From contig JAADHV010000097.1 of NCBI GenBank assembly GCA_013151635.1, forward strand, positions 1 through 64,000: a DNA stretch of 64,000 nucleotides, in the 5' to 3' direction. The stretch is from Deltaproteobacteria bacterium. Its GTDB lineage: Bacteria; Desulfobacterota; Desulfobacteria; Desulfobacterales; Desulfobacteraceae. The notes beneath the pieces are model-generated. The model did no database searches. It was not told the DNA's origin and saw nothing but the letters and a program-made list of their open reading frames with translations. Shown here one piece after another: positions 26,176 through 35,089 of this stretch. A program made the translations under genes and the position numbers. The stretch's first letter is position 1; each line of letters starts with the position of its first letter.

Positions 26176-26204
26176 TTGACAAAGGCTTGGAAAAAAAGGA
26201 TAAA
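26176..26204 (+). promoter_or_regulatory. promoter candidate in the 26044-26351 intergenic region
   Basis: TTGACA (26176-26181) and GATAAA (26199-26204) are spaced by 17 bp and point toward the gene at 26352. The remaining 308-bp gap between queF and that gene is AT-rich. It shows no ORF and no recognised riboswitch. Confidence 0.5.
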
Positions 26205-26351
26205 TACCAAACCGTAACAGATTGCTAACAATTAAAGAAAGTTTCAAAACCTTCTTTAAAAATCAATGAGTTGAAAAATTCACACAGGTTTGTCAAGTTT
26301 GGGTACCCCATTCTGGCAATATTTAATAGTCCTAAGGAGGATATGAACTAA

Positions 26352-27119
26352 ATGAACGATTTTCTACAAAGCCTTCGTAATGGCCAGGCTGAAAAACAAC
26401 GCACACCCAAAACGCGCAAAAACTTTGATAATTCTTATCATTATACCAGCCCCACCAGGTTTCATTCTTATGGCGGATACCAGAACAACAGAAGCCAGCA
26501 CATGAAAAGACCTGCTGTGCCACACCAGCCGGGAAACCAGCTCCCCATGGATGAAAGCGCAACAACATCCCTGCTGGCAGAAGCCATTGAAACCTTAAGC
26601 AGCCATATTGAAACCATGGCAAAAAATCAGGATTACCTGATAAATGCCCAGGAAAGAGCAGCAGATATGATGGAACGCCAGGCCATTGCCATTGAAAGAA
26701 TTGTAGATCATCTTAATATCGCTCCTGCAAACGAAGCCCAGCCTGAGAAGGAAAAAACTGCAAAAAAAGCTTTTGAAAACCATTATGTAAGCTCTCAAGA
26801 ACCGGAATTTGAAATCACTGAACCTGTTGAAGCGCCCGTTGAAGCATCTGTTGAGGCACCTGTTGAAAATATCGAACCTGTAAAACCGGTCATTAGAAAA
26901 AGAAAAAAGACCGTGGTAAAAAAGGCAACTGCAACCGCCTCAACCGCCAACAAGCTTCTAAGCCGTGAGGCTGTCATGGATATTATCCACACAATGCGGG
27001 CAGACGGCGCCACATTTGACCAGGTTGCAAGCCGCCTGATAGAACTTGGCCAGCCCACATTCTCCGGCCGCGGGGAATGGCATGCCCAGACCATTCACAG
27101 GCTTTGTAATAAAAAATAG
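26352..27119 (+). CDS. protein with disordered N-terminus and C-terminal recombinase-like DNA-binding domain
   Basis: A 255-aa protein preceded by AAGGAGG. Residues 1-70 are low-complexity and polar. About 75-125 is a helical/coiled segment (AEAIETLSSHIETMAKN, ERAADMMERQAIAIERI). About 155-185 is a repeated Pro/Val/Glu stretch (EPVEAPVEASVEAPVE). The final ~55 residues (VMDIIHTMRADGATFDQVAS..., then GEWHAQTIHRLCNKK) closely resemble the helix-turn-helix 'recombinase' domain of large serine recombinases. The catalytic resolvase domain is missing, so recombination is unlikely. A DNA-binding structural or regulatory role is more plausible. Confidence 0.8.
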   Translation: MNDFLQSLRNGQAEKQRTPKTRKNFDNSYHYTSPTRFHSYGGYQNNRSQHMKRPAVPHQPGNQLPMDESATTSLLAEAIETLSSHIETMAKNQDYLINAQERAADMMERQAIAIERIVDHLNIAPANEAQPEKEKTAKKAFENHYVSSQEPEFEITEPVEAPVEASVEAPVENIEPVKPVIRKRKKTVVKKATATASTANKLLSREAVMDIIHTMRADGATFDQVASRLIELGQPTFSGRGEWHAQTIHRLCNKK

Positions 27120-27135
27120 GATTCCCGGAAATTTT

Positions 27136-27183
27136 AAAATAGAAACAGCAGACAAAATTTTTTTTGCCTGCTGTTTCTATTTT
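27136..27183. terminator. bidirectional intrinsic terminator
   Basis: AAAATAGAAACAGCAG and CTGCTGTTTCTATTTT form a perfect 16-bp stem flanked by A and T runs. It serves the plus-strand gene ending at 27119 and the minus-strand his-engB-era-HNH operon, whose last stop codon lies within the right arm. Confidence 0.85.
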
Positions 27184-27470
27184 TTTATCAAAGCCATATA
27201 CTCTTCCCACTCTGAAGGAAGAAGCTGCTTTTTTTTCGTATTACAGCTCTTGCAGCATGGCACAAGATTAAACTTCTGTGACTTTCCACCCCTGGCAAGG
27301 GGAATGACATGATCCATGGTGAGTTCTTTTGGTGAAAAATCGTTTTTACAATAATGGCAAACCCCTAAAGAGCGTTTACGCTTCCACCACTGGCTCTTCC
27401 GCAACTTTCTTGCCTTGTCCCGCTCTTTTTTCAAGAACGCTTCATCTGCAAAATCAAAAAAAGCTCCCAT
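27177..27470 (-). CDS. HNH endonuclease domain protein
   Basis: A 97-aa protein with a basic N-terminus and a complete zinc-stabilised HNH core: CHYC, TMDHVIPLARGG, then NLVPCCKSCNTKK. It begins 4 bp after the end of era and shares its transcript. Small stand-alone HNH proteins of this type occur in many bacteria with unclear cellular roles. Membership in the era operon suggests a housekeeping nucleic-acid function rather than a homing element (inference). Confidence 0.9.
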   Translation of the reverse strand: MGAFFDFADEAFLKKERDKARKLRKSQWWKRKRSLGVCHYCKNDFSPKELTMDHVIPLARGGKSQKFNLVPCCKSCNTKKKQLLPSEWEEYMALIKK

Positions 27471-27474
27471 GTAT

Positions 27475-28371
27475 TCAGTAACCGAACTCGTTTAAAATCC
27501 TCTGGTTATCGACCCAGTTTTTAGTAACTTTTACAAAAAGTTTCAGCAGCACTTTCTGCCCGGTCATCTCTTCAATGTCTTTTCTTGCCCTGCCACCTAT
27601 TTTTGACAGCATAGACCCTCTTTTGCCAATAATAATGCCTTTTTGTGAATCCCTTATGACATGAATGCTTGCATGGATTACAATGAGCTTTTTTTCCACT
27701 TCAAAAGAATCTATTGTTACAGCGCTTGAATAGGGGATCTCCATCCCTGTTAACCTGAATACTTTTTCCCTGATAATCTCCTTGACCATAAATTTTTCCG
27801 ACACATCCGTAAAAGTATCCTCGGGGAACAGCCGGGAACCAAAGGGCAGTGATTGTTCAACTTCTTTAATAAGGTTTTTTACCTGGACACCTTTTTTTGC
27901 AGAAACAGGAACAATTGCTTTAAACTCATGCAGCTTCCGGAATTGTTCAACAAGTTTATATATCTTTGCTTTTTCAACCAGGTCAATTTTATTCAAGCCA
28001 AGAATAATGGTTTTAGGCGTTTTTTTAAATTGCGATATTATAAGTTTCTCTGCCGAATAATTTCTGGCACTGACATCCACCATAAAAAGGATCACATCCA
28101 CATCCTCCAAAGCAAGTATGGCCTGGTCAACAATTCTCCTGTTTAACAGGGTTGTACTCTTATGGATTCCCGGCGTATCAACGAATATGATCTGGGATGA
28201 CGGCCTGTTCACTATACCAAGGATTCTATCCCTGGTTGTCTGGGGTTTTTGGGATGTAATGGAAATCTTCTGGCCCAGCACCTGGTTTAGAAGTGTGGAC
28301 TTGCCTGCATTAGGGGCGCCTATGATCCCGACAAACCCTGACCGGATATTCTTTTCTTCTTTATCAGTCAT
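27475..28371 (-). CDS. era: GTPase Era
   Basis: A 298-aa GTPase for 16S rRNA maturation and 30S assembly. G1 is GAPNAGKSTLLN, the switch region is SQKPQTTRD, G3 is DTPGIH and G4 is NKID. The C-terminal KH domain carries IIGKRGSMLSKIGGRARKDIE. ATG 28371 is preferred over the GTG at 28374. It overlaps the engB stop codon, implying translational coupling with another ribosome-assembly GTPase. Confidence 0.95.
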   Translation of the reverse strand: MTDKEEKNIRSGFVGIIGAPNAGKSTLLNQVLGQKISITSQKPQTTRDRILGIVNRPSSQIIFVDTPGIHKSTTLLNRRIVDQAILALEDVDVILFMVDVSARNYSAEKLIISQFKKTPKTIILGLNKIDLVEKAKIYKLVEQFRKLHEFKAIVPVSAKKGVQVKNLIKEVEQSLPFGSRLFPEDTFTDVSEKFMVKEIIREKVFRLTGMEIPYSSAVTIDSFEVEKKLIVIHASIHVIRDSQKGIIIGKRGSMLSKIGGRARKDIEEMTGQKVLLKLFVKVTKNWVDNQRILNEFGY

Positions 28372-28957
28372 CACAGGTGCCTGTTAAATTCTCAATTTCT
28401 TCTAAAATCACATCTCTTCCTTTCCTGGTTTTGGATGAAAACAAAATCACACCGTTTTTTTCACGTTCCAGCTGGGAACAAATGGATAAAAGCCTTTTCA
28501 CCTGCTTTGCTTTTGACAATTTATCAGATTTTGTTAAAACCACAAGATACGGCATTTTATGGGCTTCAAGCCAGTCAACCATTTCAAATTCTTCCTTTTC
28601 AGGGTTTCTTCTAATATCAATCAACAGGATCAAACCCAGAAGATTTTGGCGTAAGGAAAGATAATATTCGACCATTGGCTGCCATTGGGCCCTTATTTTT
28701 TTTGATACCCTGGCATAACCAAACCCCGGAAGGTCTACAAATGACAATATTTCATTGATCAGAAAAAAATTAATAAGCTGGGTACACCCGGGTTTTGAAC
28801 TTGTCTTAACCATATCCTTTCTCTGGATCAAAGTATTGATCAAAGACGACTTTCCTACATTGGAACGGCCTGCAAAAGCGATTTCCGGAAAATCATACTC
28901 AGGGTACTGGGATGATTTGACAGCACTTTTAACAAAATTAACGGTTTTAATAATCAT
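28364..28957 (-). CDS. engB: ribosome-biogenesis GTPase EngB (YsxC/YihA)
   Basis: A 197-aa circular-core GTPase needed for 50S assembly in model bacteria. It begins with the typical FVKSAVKSSQYPEYDFPEIAF, then G1 GRSNVGKSSLINTL, switch I KPGCTQLINFF, G3 DLPGFGYA and G4 TKSDKL. The start codon overlaps the preceding aminotransferase stop (ATGA), and the 3' end overlaps era. Confidence 0.95.
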   Translation of the reverse strand: MIIKTVNFVKSAVKSSQYPEYDFPEIAFAGRSNVGKSSLINTLIQRKDMVKTSSKPGCTQLINFFLINEILSFVDLPGFGYARVSKKIRAQWQPMVEYYLSLRQNLLGLILLIDIRRNPEKEEFEMVDWLEAHKMPYLVVLTKSDKLSKAKQVKRLLSICSQLEREKNGVILFSSKTRKGRDVILEEIENLTGTCDD

Positions 28958-30111
28958 TTAAATTCTTTTAAATAGCCTTCCATACGGTCAAGGCCGGTTT
29001 TAAGGTTCTCCATGGAATTTGCATAGGAAAATCGCAAATACCCTTCCCCGTTTGAGCCGAAATCAATCCCGGGTGTAACCCCCACATGGGCTTTTTCCAA
29101 TATATCAAGGGCAAGGGCATAGGAATCATTTGAAATATGTTTTGCATTGGCAAACACATAAAAAGCGCCTGTGGGCTCAACCTTAATCCCAAAACCCATT
29201 TTCTTCAGCCTATCAATAACATAGATTCTTCGCTTATTGTATGTTTCTTTCATAACACGGGTCTCATTGCCGGCATCCTTCAGGGCCGCAACTCCTGCAA
29301 GCTGGGTAACGGAATTGGCGCATATGAAAAAATTCTGCTGCAAAACCTGTAATGCCCGGACATATTCCGGGGGTGCTATCAGGTATCCAAGACGAAGGCC
29401 TGTCATGGCAAAAAGCTTTGAAAACCCATTCAATACAAAGGCCTTATCTGTAAATTCATAGATGGAATGTTCTTTTCCTTCATATACAAGCCCATGGTAT
29501 ATTTCATCTGAAATAATATAAAGATTGCAGGTTTCAGCTATGTCAACAATCTGCCGCATTCTTTTTTCCGGAATAACAGTTCCCGTTGGGTTGGAGGGAG
29601 AATTAATAAAAATCGCCCTGGTTTTAGGCGTAATCTTCGCTTTTATCGCTTCCGGGGTGAAGATAAACCCTTCTTCCTCAAAAACAGGAACAGTCACAGG
29701 AACGCCTTGCACATAATTGATGAAATTTTCATAACAGGCATAATGCGGATCAGAAACAATAATTTCATCACCTGGATTTACAAGGGCGGAAAACAAAAGC
29801 AGCATTGCAGGAGAAGTGCCTGATGTCACAAGGATCCGGCCCGGATCAATAATGGTATTATAAGTTGCTTTATGGTAGTCGCTTATGGCCTGTCTTAAAC
29901 GGATATCCCCGAGGCTGTGGGTATAGTGTGTTTCATTTGCCAAAAGAGCTTCGATGCTGACCTTATTGACACACTCCGGCACATTAAAGTCAGGCTCCCC
30001 GATCTCCATATGGATAACGTCAATACCGGCGGCTTCCATTTTATGAATCTTTTCAAGAATTTCCATAACAATGAAAGGCGTTATATTTTCACATCTATCG
30101 GCAGGTTTCAT
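28954..30111 (-). CDS. pyridoxal-phosphate aminotransferase, class I/II (AspC-like)
   Basis: A 385-aa fold-type I aminotransferase. Features: MEIGEPDF at the N-terminus, VTSGTSPAMLLLFSALVNPGDE, INSPSNPTGTV, the Asp/Tyr pair IISDEIYHGLVY and the PLP lysine in LNGFSKLFAMTGLRLGY. The amino donor is uncertain (aspartate, alanine or branched-chain/aromatic). It is 0 bp from hisG, so a histidine-pathway role is possible. However, it lacks features that would separate HisC from general aspartate aminotransferases. Confidence 0.88.
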   Translation of the reverse strand: MKPADRCENITPFIVMEILEKIHKMEAAGIDVIHMEIGEPDFNVPECVNKVSIEALLANETHYTHSLGDIRLRQAISDYHKATYNTIIDPGRILVTSGTSPAMLLLFSALVNPGDEIIVSDPHYACYENFINYVQGVPVTVPVFEEEGFIFTPEAIKAKITPKTRAIFINSPSNPTGTVIPEKRMRQIVDIAETCNLYIISDEIYHGLVYEGKEHSIYEFTDKAFVLNGFSKLFAMTGLRLGYLIAPPEYVRALQVLQQNFFICANSVTQLAGVAALKDAGNETRVMKETYNKRRIYVIDRLKKMGFGIKVEPTGAFYVFANAKHISNDSYALALDILEKAHVGVTPGIDFGSNGEGYLRFSYANSMENLKTGLDRMEGYLKEFK

Positions 30112-30987
30112 TTATAATACCTTATTCAACGGATATTCAATAATACCTTCTGCGCCCGTTTTTAAAAGCTTAGGGATCAAATCCCTTACAAGCATTGTAT
30201 CAATAATGCTTTCCACGGAATACCAGTCGGATTGATACAAAGATGCAATAGTAGGTGCATTAAGGCTCGGGAGGAGAGAAACAACCTTTGCTATTTTATT
30301 TTCAGGCACATTCATTTTTATTCCCACAAGCTTGTCTGCAACCAGTGCTGCCTGCAGCAGCATGGCGATCTGTTCAATTTTCTCTCTTTTTTTCGGATCA
30401 TTCCAGGCAGCTTTATTTGCTATAAGCTGAGTGTTGGTTTTCATGACTTCATGGATCACCTTTAAGTTATGCGCCTTTATCGTACTCTCGGTCTCTGTAA
30501 TTTCAACGATGGCATCGGCAAGCCCTGAAACAATTTTCGCTTCCGTGGCACCCCAGGAAAATTTCACGTTTACATCAATATTACGTTCCTTAAAAAACCG
30601 TTCCGTATATTTCACAAGTTCGGTTGATATTGTTTTCCCGGCAAGATCCTCAAGCTTTTTTATGGGTGAATCGTTTGCCACGGCAATCACCCATCGGGCT
30701 GGGCGGGCACTGACCTTGGAGTATATAAGATCTGTCACCACATGAACATCGGATTCATGCTCGGCAATCCAGTCAAGACCTGTCAAACCTGCATCAATAA
30801 CGCCGCTTTCAACATTGATGGACATCTCCTGAGCGCGGCACAGGGCACATTCGATGGTGTCATCATTAATATCAGGAAAATAGCTTCTCCCTTCGACATT
30901 AATCTTCCACCCGGACCGTTTAAAAAGATTTACCGTTGCATTCTGGAGACTTCCCTTTGGAATACCTAATTTCAATATTTTTTCCAT
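30112..30987 (-). CDS. hisG: ATP phosphoribosyltransferase, long form
   Basis: HisG catalyses the first step of histidine synthesis (ATP + PRPP to phosphoribosyl-ATP). At 291 aa it is the long, allosteric homohexameric form with a C-terminal regulatory ACT-like domain, so HisZ is not needed. Motifs: LGIPKGSLQNATVNLFKRSGW at the start, GLTGLDWIAEHESDV, and the PRPP loop ADAIVEITETESTIKAHNL. Its ATG overlaps the hisI stop codon (TAATG). Confidence 0.95.
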   Translation of the reverse strand: MEKILKLGIPKGSLQNATVNLFKRSGWKINVEGRSYFPDINDDTIECALCRAQEMSINVESGVIDAGLTGLDWIAEHESDVHVVTDLIYSKVSARPARWVIAVANDSPIKKLEDLAGKTISTELVKYTERFFKERNIDVNVKFSWGATEAKIVSGLADAIVEITETESTIKAHNLKVIHEVMKTNTQLIANKAAWNDPKKREKIEQIAMLLQAALVADKLVGIKMNVPENKIAKVVSLLPSLNAPTIASLYQSDWYSVESIIDTMLVRDLIPKLLKTGAEGIIEYPLNKVL

Positions 30988-31361
30988 TATTTATATACCT
31001 CTTCCGGATCAAAAATTTTTGATTCTACTATTTTCAAATCATTTTTTTCCACTTTTGAAAAAAAACAACTCCCGTACCCCTTATGGCAGGCACCACCACC
31101 TATCTGTTCCACCTTTAAAAGGATTGTATCATTATCACAATCCACCCTGATTTCCCTCACATTCTGCACATGACCGGAGGTTTCCCCTTTTTTCCATAAT
31201 GCATTCCTTGATCTGCTGTAATAAGTTGCCTTCCCACTTTTCATGGTTTCATCAAAGGCCTGTTCATTCATATAAGCAAGCATCAGGACTTCGCCTGTTT
31301 TATAATCCTGTGCAATGGCAGGGATCAATCCATTGGTTTTTTTAAAATCAAGTTTTACCAT
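30987..31361 (-). CDS. hisI: phosphoribosyl-AMP cyclohydrolase
   Basis: The 124-aa HisI domain without a HisE part opens the purine ring of PR-AMP. Diagnostic residues include [35 protein letters not shown], the metal-binding DCDNDT and [12 protein letters not shown] 31361 is chosen; the track's upstream TTG lies too close to AAAGGAG. It is the first gene of the minus-strand operon and borders the accessory island. Confidence 0.95.
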   Translation of the reverse strand: MVKLDFKKTNGLIPAIAQDYKTGEVLMLAYMNEQAFDETMKSGKATYYSRSRNALWKKGETSGHVQNVREIRVDCDNDTILLKVEQIGGGACHKGYGSCFFSKVEKNDLKIVESKIFDPEEVYK

Positions 31362-31466
31362 GGTATGCAGCAACTCCTTTAGATTATAATAATCAAAACT
31401 TAATTAAATACCTGGTATTGTTCAAAAAGTCAAATTTTTTAAAATCTCAAGAATCAATCCTCTAAA

Positions 31467-31691
31467 TCAATCAAGACCTGCACCGGTATCCTTAATAATT
31501 CCGGCGCCTGAATACTCCAGTTTCGGATAATGATCTTCATCAGGCTTCCAAGATGATTTTTGATAATAGATTCTTTTGGTATCTTTCAGATTTTCAATTG
31601 CTGAAAAGCCCTGACTGGGGTAATTAATGGTGAGTGTCGGTTTTGACTTTTGGGGCCTACCGGCCTTCGATATTTTCTCTGAGTTCTTCAT
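31467..31691 (-). CDS. doubtful small ORF (74 aa), possible remnant
   Basis: A 74-codon frame beginning MKNSEKISKAGRPQKSK. It has no ribosome binding site and no recognised domain. The basic GRPQK start recalls DNA-binding tails, but nothing more can be said. It lies at the island edge and may be a decayed fragment. Confidence 0.25.
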   Translation of the reverse strand: MKNSEKISKAGRPQKSKPTLTINYPSQGFSAIENLKDTKRIYYQKSSWKPDEDHYPKLEYSGAGIIKDTGAGLD

Positions 31692-31807
31692 TAAAAAGTT
31701 GATTTTCGGTTAGACACTCAAATCAAAAATATATGACTTTAATATACGTTTTTCAAAATCTTTTACAAATAATAAAAATTGTTTTTAGTATATTATCGAC
31801 AATATTC

Positions 31808-31866
31808 GATATCTTTGAGAATCCATTCCCCTAGTCCCCTGGATACTTCCAACAGGAATAATATAT
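31808..31866 (+). repeat. island repeat, copy A
   Basis: It shares GATATCTTTGAGAAT (15 bp) and ATACTTCCAACAGG (14 bp) exactly with copy B at 34908, in the same orientation and about the same spacing, ending CAGGAATAAT. Copies A and B are 3.1 kb apart and bracket the zinc-ribbon gene, the DUF362 gene and the recombinase pseudogene. Confidence 0.75.
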
Positions 31867-31988
31867 CTTTACAATAATAATTGGTCTTGATACTGAATTA
31901 CATATCCAATTTTAATCGTTTTAGGTCTGATACCACAGCAATTTATATGATATCCAGATCTGCACAATAAATGGGAGAAGAAATCAGC

Positions 31989-32240
31989 ATGAATGAAATC
32001 AATACTCAAATTGAATGGCAGGATGGTAGCGGCGAGACCGTTGAAATCGGCTACTTCAATCCAAACGCCCAGCAGTGTTGCGGACATTGCGGAGTAGCTG
32101 GAACCGATTATGGGCAGTATGCATACAAAACCGAATGTACCATCTGTGGCTATGTGTATGGAACAAATGGGTCTGACATGCATGAAAGGAGGTGCCCAGA
32201 GTGTCAAAAGGGGGTGGGAATTTGGAAAGAATCTGTATAA
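31989..32240 (+). CDS. small zinc-ribbon protein of unknown function
   Basis: Starting at ATG 31989 (MNEINTQIEWQDGSGE), the product is 83 aa. Paired cysteines CCGHCG, CTICG and RRCPECQKG suggest one or two zinc ribbons; the GTNGSDMHERRCPECQ segment looks conserved in character. It could bind nucleic acid or serve as a small accessory protein. It is the first gene between repeats A and B and lies upstream of the DUF362 gene. No function is assigned. Confidence 0.6.
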   Translation: MNEINTQIEWQDGSGETVEIGYFNPNAQQCCGHCGVAGTDYGQYAYKTECTICGYVYGTNGSDMHERRCPECQKGVGIWKESV

Positions 32241-32415
32241 AAATTACTGGAAGATTGGGTCGTTTGATTTTGTATTTTCCATATATTTGAATTTTATTTC
32301 TGTAATATAATTTGTCTTGCACCACAAATTTATTGCATGTTTGTTTTTATCTTAAAATCGACCTTAATCTCCGAATAAACAGGAATTAGCTATTCGCATT
32401 GAAAAGGAGAATTGC

Positions 32416-33852
32416 ATGGTAAAAAAGTATAAAGTTCTAATTATGAGGTGTGAGTCTTATGATGCTGAAAAAATTGCAGAGATTATCAAAAAGGGTATGG
32501 AAGAATTAAATGCGATTCCTACAGGAAACATTCTTTTAAAACCCAATGTGGTCATGGCTCACAAGGAGTTTTTTCCCCATGCTTTTACCCGGCCGGAGTT
32601 CATTGACGGCGTTATCGCTGCCACTAAAGGAATGGCGAAAGATGTCAAAGAAATCTCAGTGGGTGAGCGATCCGGGATCACCATTCCTACACGTTATAAT
32701 TTTAAACAGGCCGGCTATCCAAAAGTTATTAAAAAACATGGTGTTAAAACGTACTTTTTCGACGAAGTCAAACATGTCCCCTTTAAACTTAAAAAAGATG
32801 TCAATCTTCGTAACAATATGTTTTTCCCTAAACCCATTGTGGACTGTGATTTCCTGATTAACCTGCCAAAATTCAAAGCTCATCCTTGGACTCGTCTCAC
32901 TTTGAGTTTGAAGAATTTTATCGGGATTCAGGATGACAAACACCGGCTGGTAGATCACAATTCCTTTCTCGAACACAAAATAGCCGATCTGCAGGAGGTC
33001 ATTCAGCCCAAATTTATTGCAATAGACGGCATCACAGCAGGCCAGAAAATGATGTTGACACCCACCCCGTTTGATATGGGAGCTATTGTGATGGGGACGA
33101 ATTCGTGTGCGGTGGATACAGTGTGCGCACATATGGTCAATGTTGACCCCAAAGACGTTATTCACCTGAAATTGACATCAGAAAGAGGTTTCGGACCGAT
33201 GAAACTTGAGGAGATAGACGTTTTGGGAGATTTTCCACTGGAAGAGATGCAGAAAAAAACCGAAAATTTTCAATTTTGCATGGAGCACATCGACAGCTAT
33301 TTTGAGAAATCTCCTAATTTAAGCTGTACCGTCGGCACCTTCCCTGAAAAGCACTCTCCAGATTATTGCTGGGGAGGATGCCCTGGATCTCTGCAGGAAT
33401 CGATGCATATTTTCAGGGGCTTTTACCCGGAGATTGAAAAAGAAATGGGTAAAGTCAGGTATGTGGTGGGTAAGGTTGAAGGGCCACTCAACTTGGAGCC
33501 AGCTGAAAAAGTAATTTTTGCCGGTGACTGTACCAGTTGGGAAGGAGAAATTGATGGAGAACAGGTAACAATCGAAAGTGCTTACAAAACGACATCTGAA
33601 GTGGATGAGAAAAAAGCCAAATCAAACGATCTTCAGAAGAAGATTATTTCAGCAACTGCACACGGATTTTTTAATAGGAAACGATATATCCATCTAAAAG
33701 GATGTCCCACTTCAGTGGCTCAACACGTCAACTATATATCGTCCATGGCAAAAATTCCCAACATCAATTTTGACCCAAGATTGATGTTCGGTGTAAACAC
33801 CGCCTACTATCAAATGCGGTTCAAGCGGTTTTTCAATCATCTGTTTGGTTAA
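32416..33852 (+). CDS. DUF362 domain protein
   Basis: A 478-aa protein with a strong AAGGAG site. The first ~300 residues match DUF362: ILLKPNVV, DVKEISVGERSGI, FLINLPKFKAHPWTRLTLSLKNFIGI and KFIAIDGITAGQ. The C-terminal ~170 residues add cysteines (YCWGGCPGSLQE, FAGDCTSWEGE, LKGCPTS), though no classical ferredoxin CxxCxxC motif is evident. DUF362 proteins are usually associated with iron-sulfur proteins of anaerobes and are of unknown function. It lies between repeats A and B, next to a broken recombinase, so it may be mobile cargo. Confidence 0.85.
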   Translation: MVKKYKVLIMRCESYDAEKIAEIIKKGMEELNAIPTGNILLKPNVVMAHKEFFPHAFTRPEFIDGVIAATKGMAKDVKEISVGERSGITIPTRYNFKQAGYPKVIKKHGVKTYFFDEVKHVPFKLKKDVNLRNNMFFPKPIVDCDFLINLPKFKAHPWTRLTLSLKNFIGIQDDKHRLVDHNSFLEHKIADLQEVIQPKFIAIDGITAGQKMMLTPTPFDMGAIVMGTNSCAVDTVCAHMVNVDPKDVIHLKLTSERGFGPMKLEEIDVLGDFPLEEMQKKTENFQFCMEHIDSYFEKSPNLSCTVGTFPEKHSPDYCWGGCPGSLQESMHIFRGFYPEIEKEMGKVRYVVGKVEGPLNLEPAEKVIFAGDCTSWEGEIDGEQVTIESAYKTTSEVDEKKAKSNDLQKKIISATAHGFFNRKRYIHLKGCPTSVAQHVNYISSMAKIPNINFDPRLMFGVNTAYYQMRFKRFFNHLFG

Positions 33853-33974
33853 TTCTACTGGTTGATTCTTCACTATAAATCATTAGCCCATCACAAGGCG
33901 AGTTTGAAAAGAAATATTCATTCAGACTCGTCATTTGATTTACGGAATAGATATCAGGCCCCAAAAAAGGAGGG

Positions 33975-34843
33975 ATGAGATACTGTATCGCCGTCATTTT
34001 TAATCAAACCAGAAACTCAAAGATAACTTGCATTAATCAGTTTTTCAATTATCAAAAATTGAACGTTAAAAAAAAATACGATCCTGAATTATGAATTTAT
34101 CCTAAGCAGGTTTCAAAAACATTTCGGCGATGTTGAGCTATCATCTATTACCTCAGATGATATTCTGGAATTTATGACCAAAATATCTGGGAACACCAAA
34201 CAGAACACCAAAAGATTAAGATTTACACTCCTGGCAGCATTTTTTAAGAACTCTATTGATCCAAATTTCCAAAATCCATGTGATAACGCGGCACTTCGAA
34301 GACTTTTCAGGGCAAAAAAAAATATCCAGTTTAAAATCCTTGAAAAAGATATTGTCGATGAAATCATTTTCAGAACTCAAAATCAAAGAAATCGAATCAT
34401 GTTGGAACTCATGGCCCGTTGTTGTATGCGGATTGGGGAGGTTCTGAATCTGACACCGATGGATATTGAAGATCGTAAGGTTATTATTCAATCCCCGAAA
34501 AGTGGCAGTGCCTCCGAAGCTGTATTCTTGCCTCAAAAGGTAATAGATCGGATGAAAAATTATATTCGGGATAAAAAAAATTAAATCTGAGACCAGAATT
34601 TTCCCTATAACCTATGCCGGGGCAAGATTGGTTGTTAAAAAGGCAGGAGATTTAGTGAATATCAAAGTCAGGCCACATGATCTTCGAAGACATGCTGCAA
34701 CATATGCATCTCGTTCCGGCACACCGCTTGAAATTGTCAGCAAGGTGCTGTTACGCCATTCAAATTTGTCTACTACCCAAAGGTATCTTGGAAAAACAAG
34801 TGACTCAGAAGCAATCAGGTGGATTGATCATTTACATGGATAA
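33975..34843 (+). pseudogene. tyrosine recombinase/integrase interrupted by two +1 frameshifts at poly-A runs
   Basis: Three consecutive frames together encode one ~290-aa tyrosine recombinase. Frame 1 begins at ATG 33975 and ends after an A9 run (34068-34076). Frame 2 contains the SAM-like core-binding domain (ILNYEFILSRFQKHFGDVEL) and first catalytic Arg (MRIGEVLNLTPMDIE), plus the beta-strand Lys (SPKSG), and stops after an A8 run (34573-34580). Frame 3 carries HDLRRHAAT, LLRHSNLS and the nucleophile Tyr in TTQRYLG. All catalytic residues are intact. Each shift has the same sign, as if one A were added to each run. It is either a recent pseudogene, a sequencing error or a gene expressed by slippage. 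Confidence 0.8.
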
Positions 34844-34907
34844 TTCATAAATGCCCGGGTTGGTCCCACTGGATTCAATCCGGTTTATATCAGTTAACAA
34901 TTGATTT

Positions 34908-34967
34908 GATATCTTTGAGAATTCAGATCCCTGAATACTTCCAACAGGGATAATTATACTTGAGTGC
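34908..34967 (+). repeat. island repeat, copy B
   Basis: It shares two exact blocks with copy A and CAGGGATAAT-x-ATACTTGAG-x-GC with copy C. An internal inverted repeat ATCCCTG...CAGGGAT (11-nt loop) may form a hairpin. It begins 65 bp after the recombinase stop codon, the position expected of an attachment site. Confidence 0.75.
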
Positions 34968-35089
34968 TCGAAATTAAGGAGAGGTAATGAATCCTTGACT
35001 CATTGTTTCTATCGCCTTATAGTGGCATAAAAAAAATGTCGATCACACAAATTGGCTATGTTCATGATTAAAAAGGATATCATCGGAAG

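Noticed and set aside
26342-26351. ATG-AAC-TAA mini-ORF just before the 26352 start
   Set aside because: Its ATG is only 2 nt from the Shine-Dalgarno sequence, too close for efficient initiation; probably chance.
32656-33165. 169-codon minus-strand ORF
   Set aside because: Antisense to the DUF362 gene, no ribosome site and no domain.
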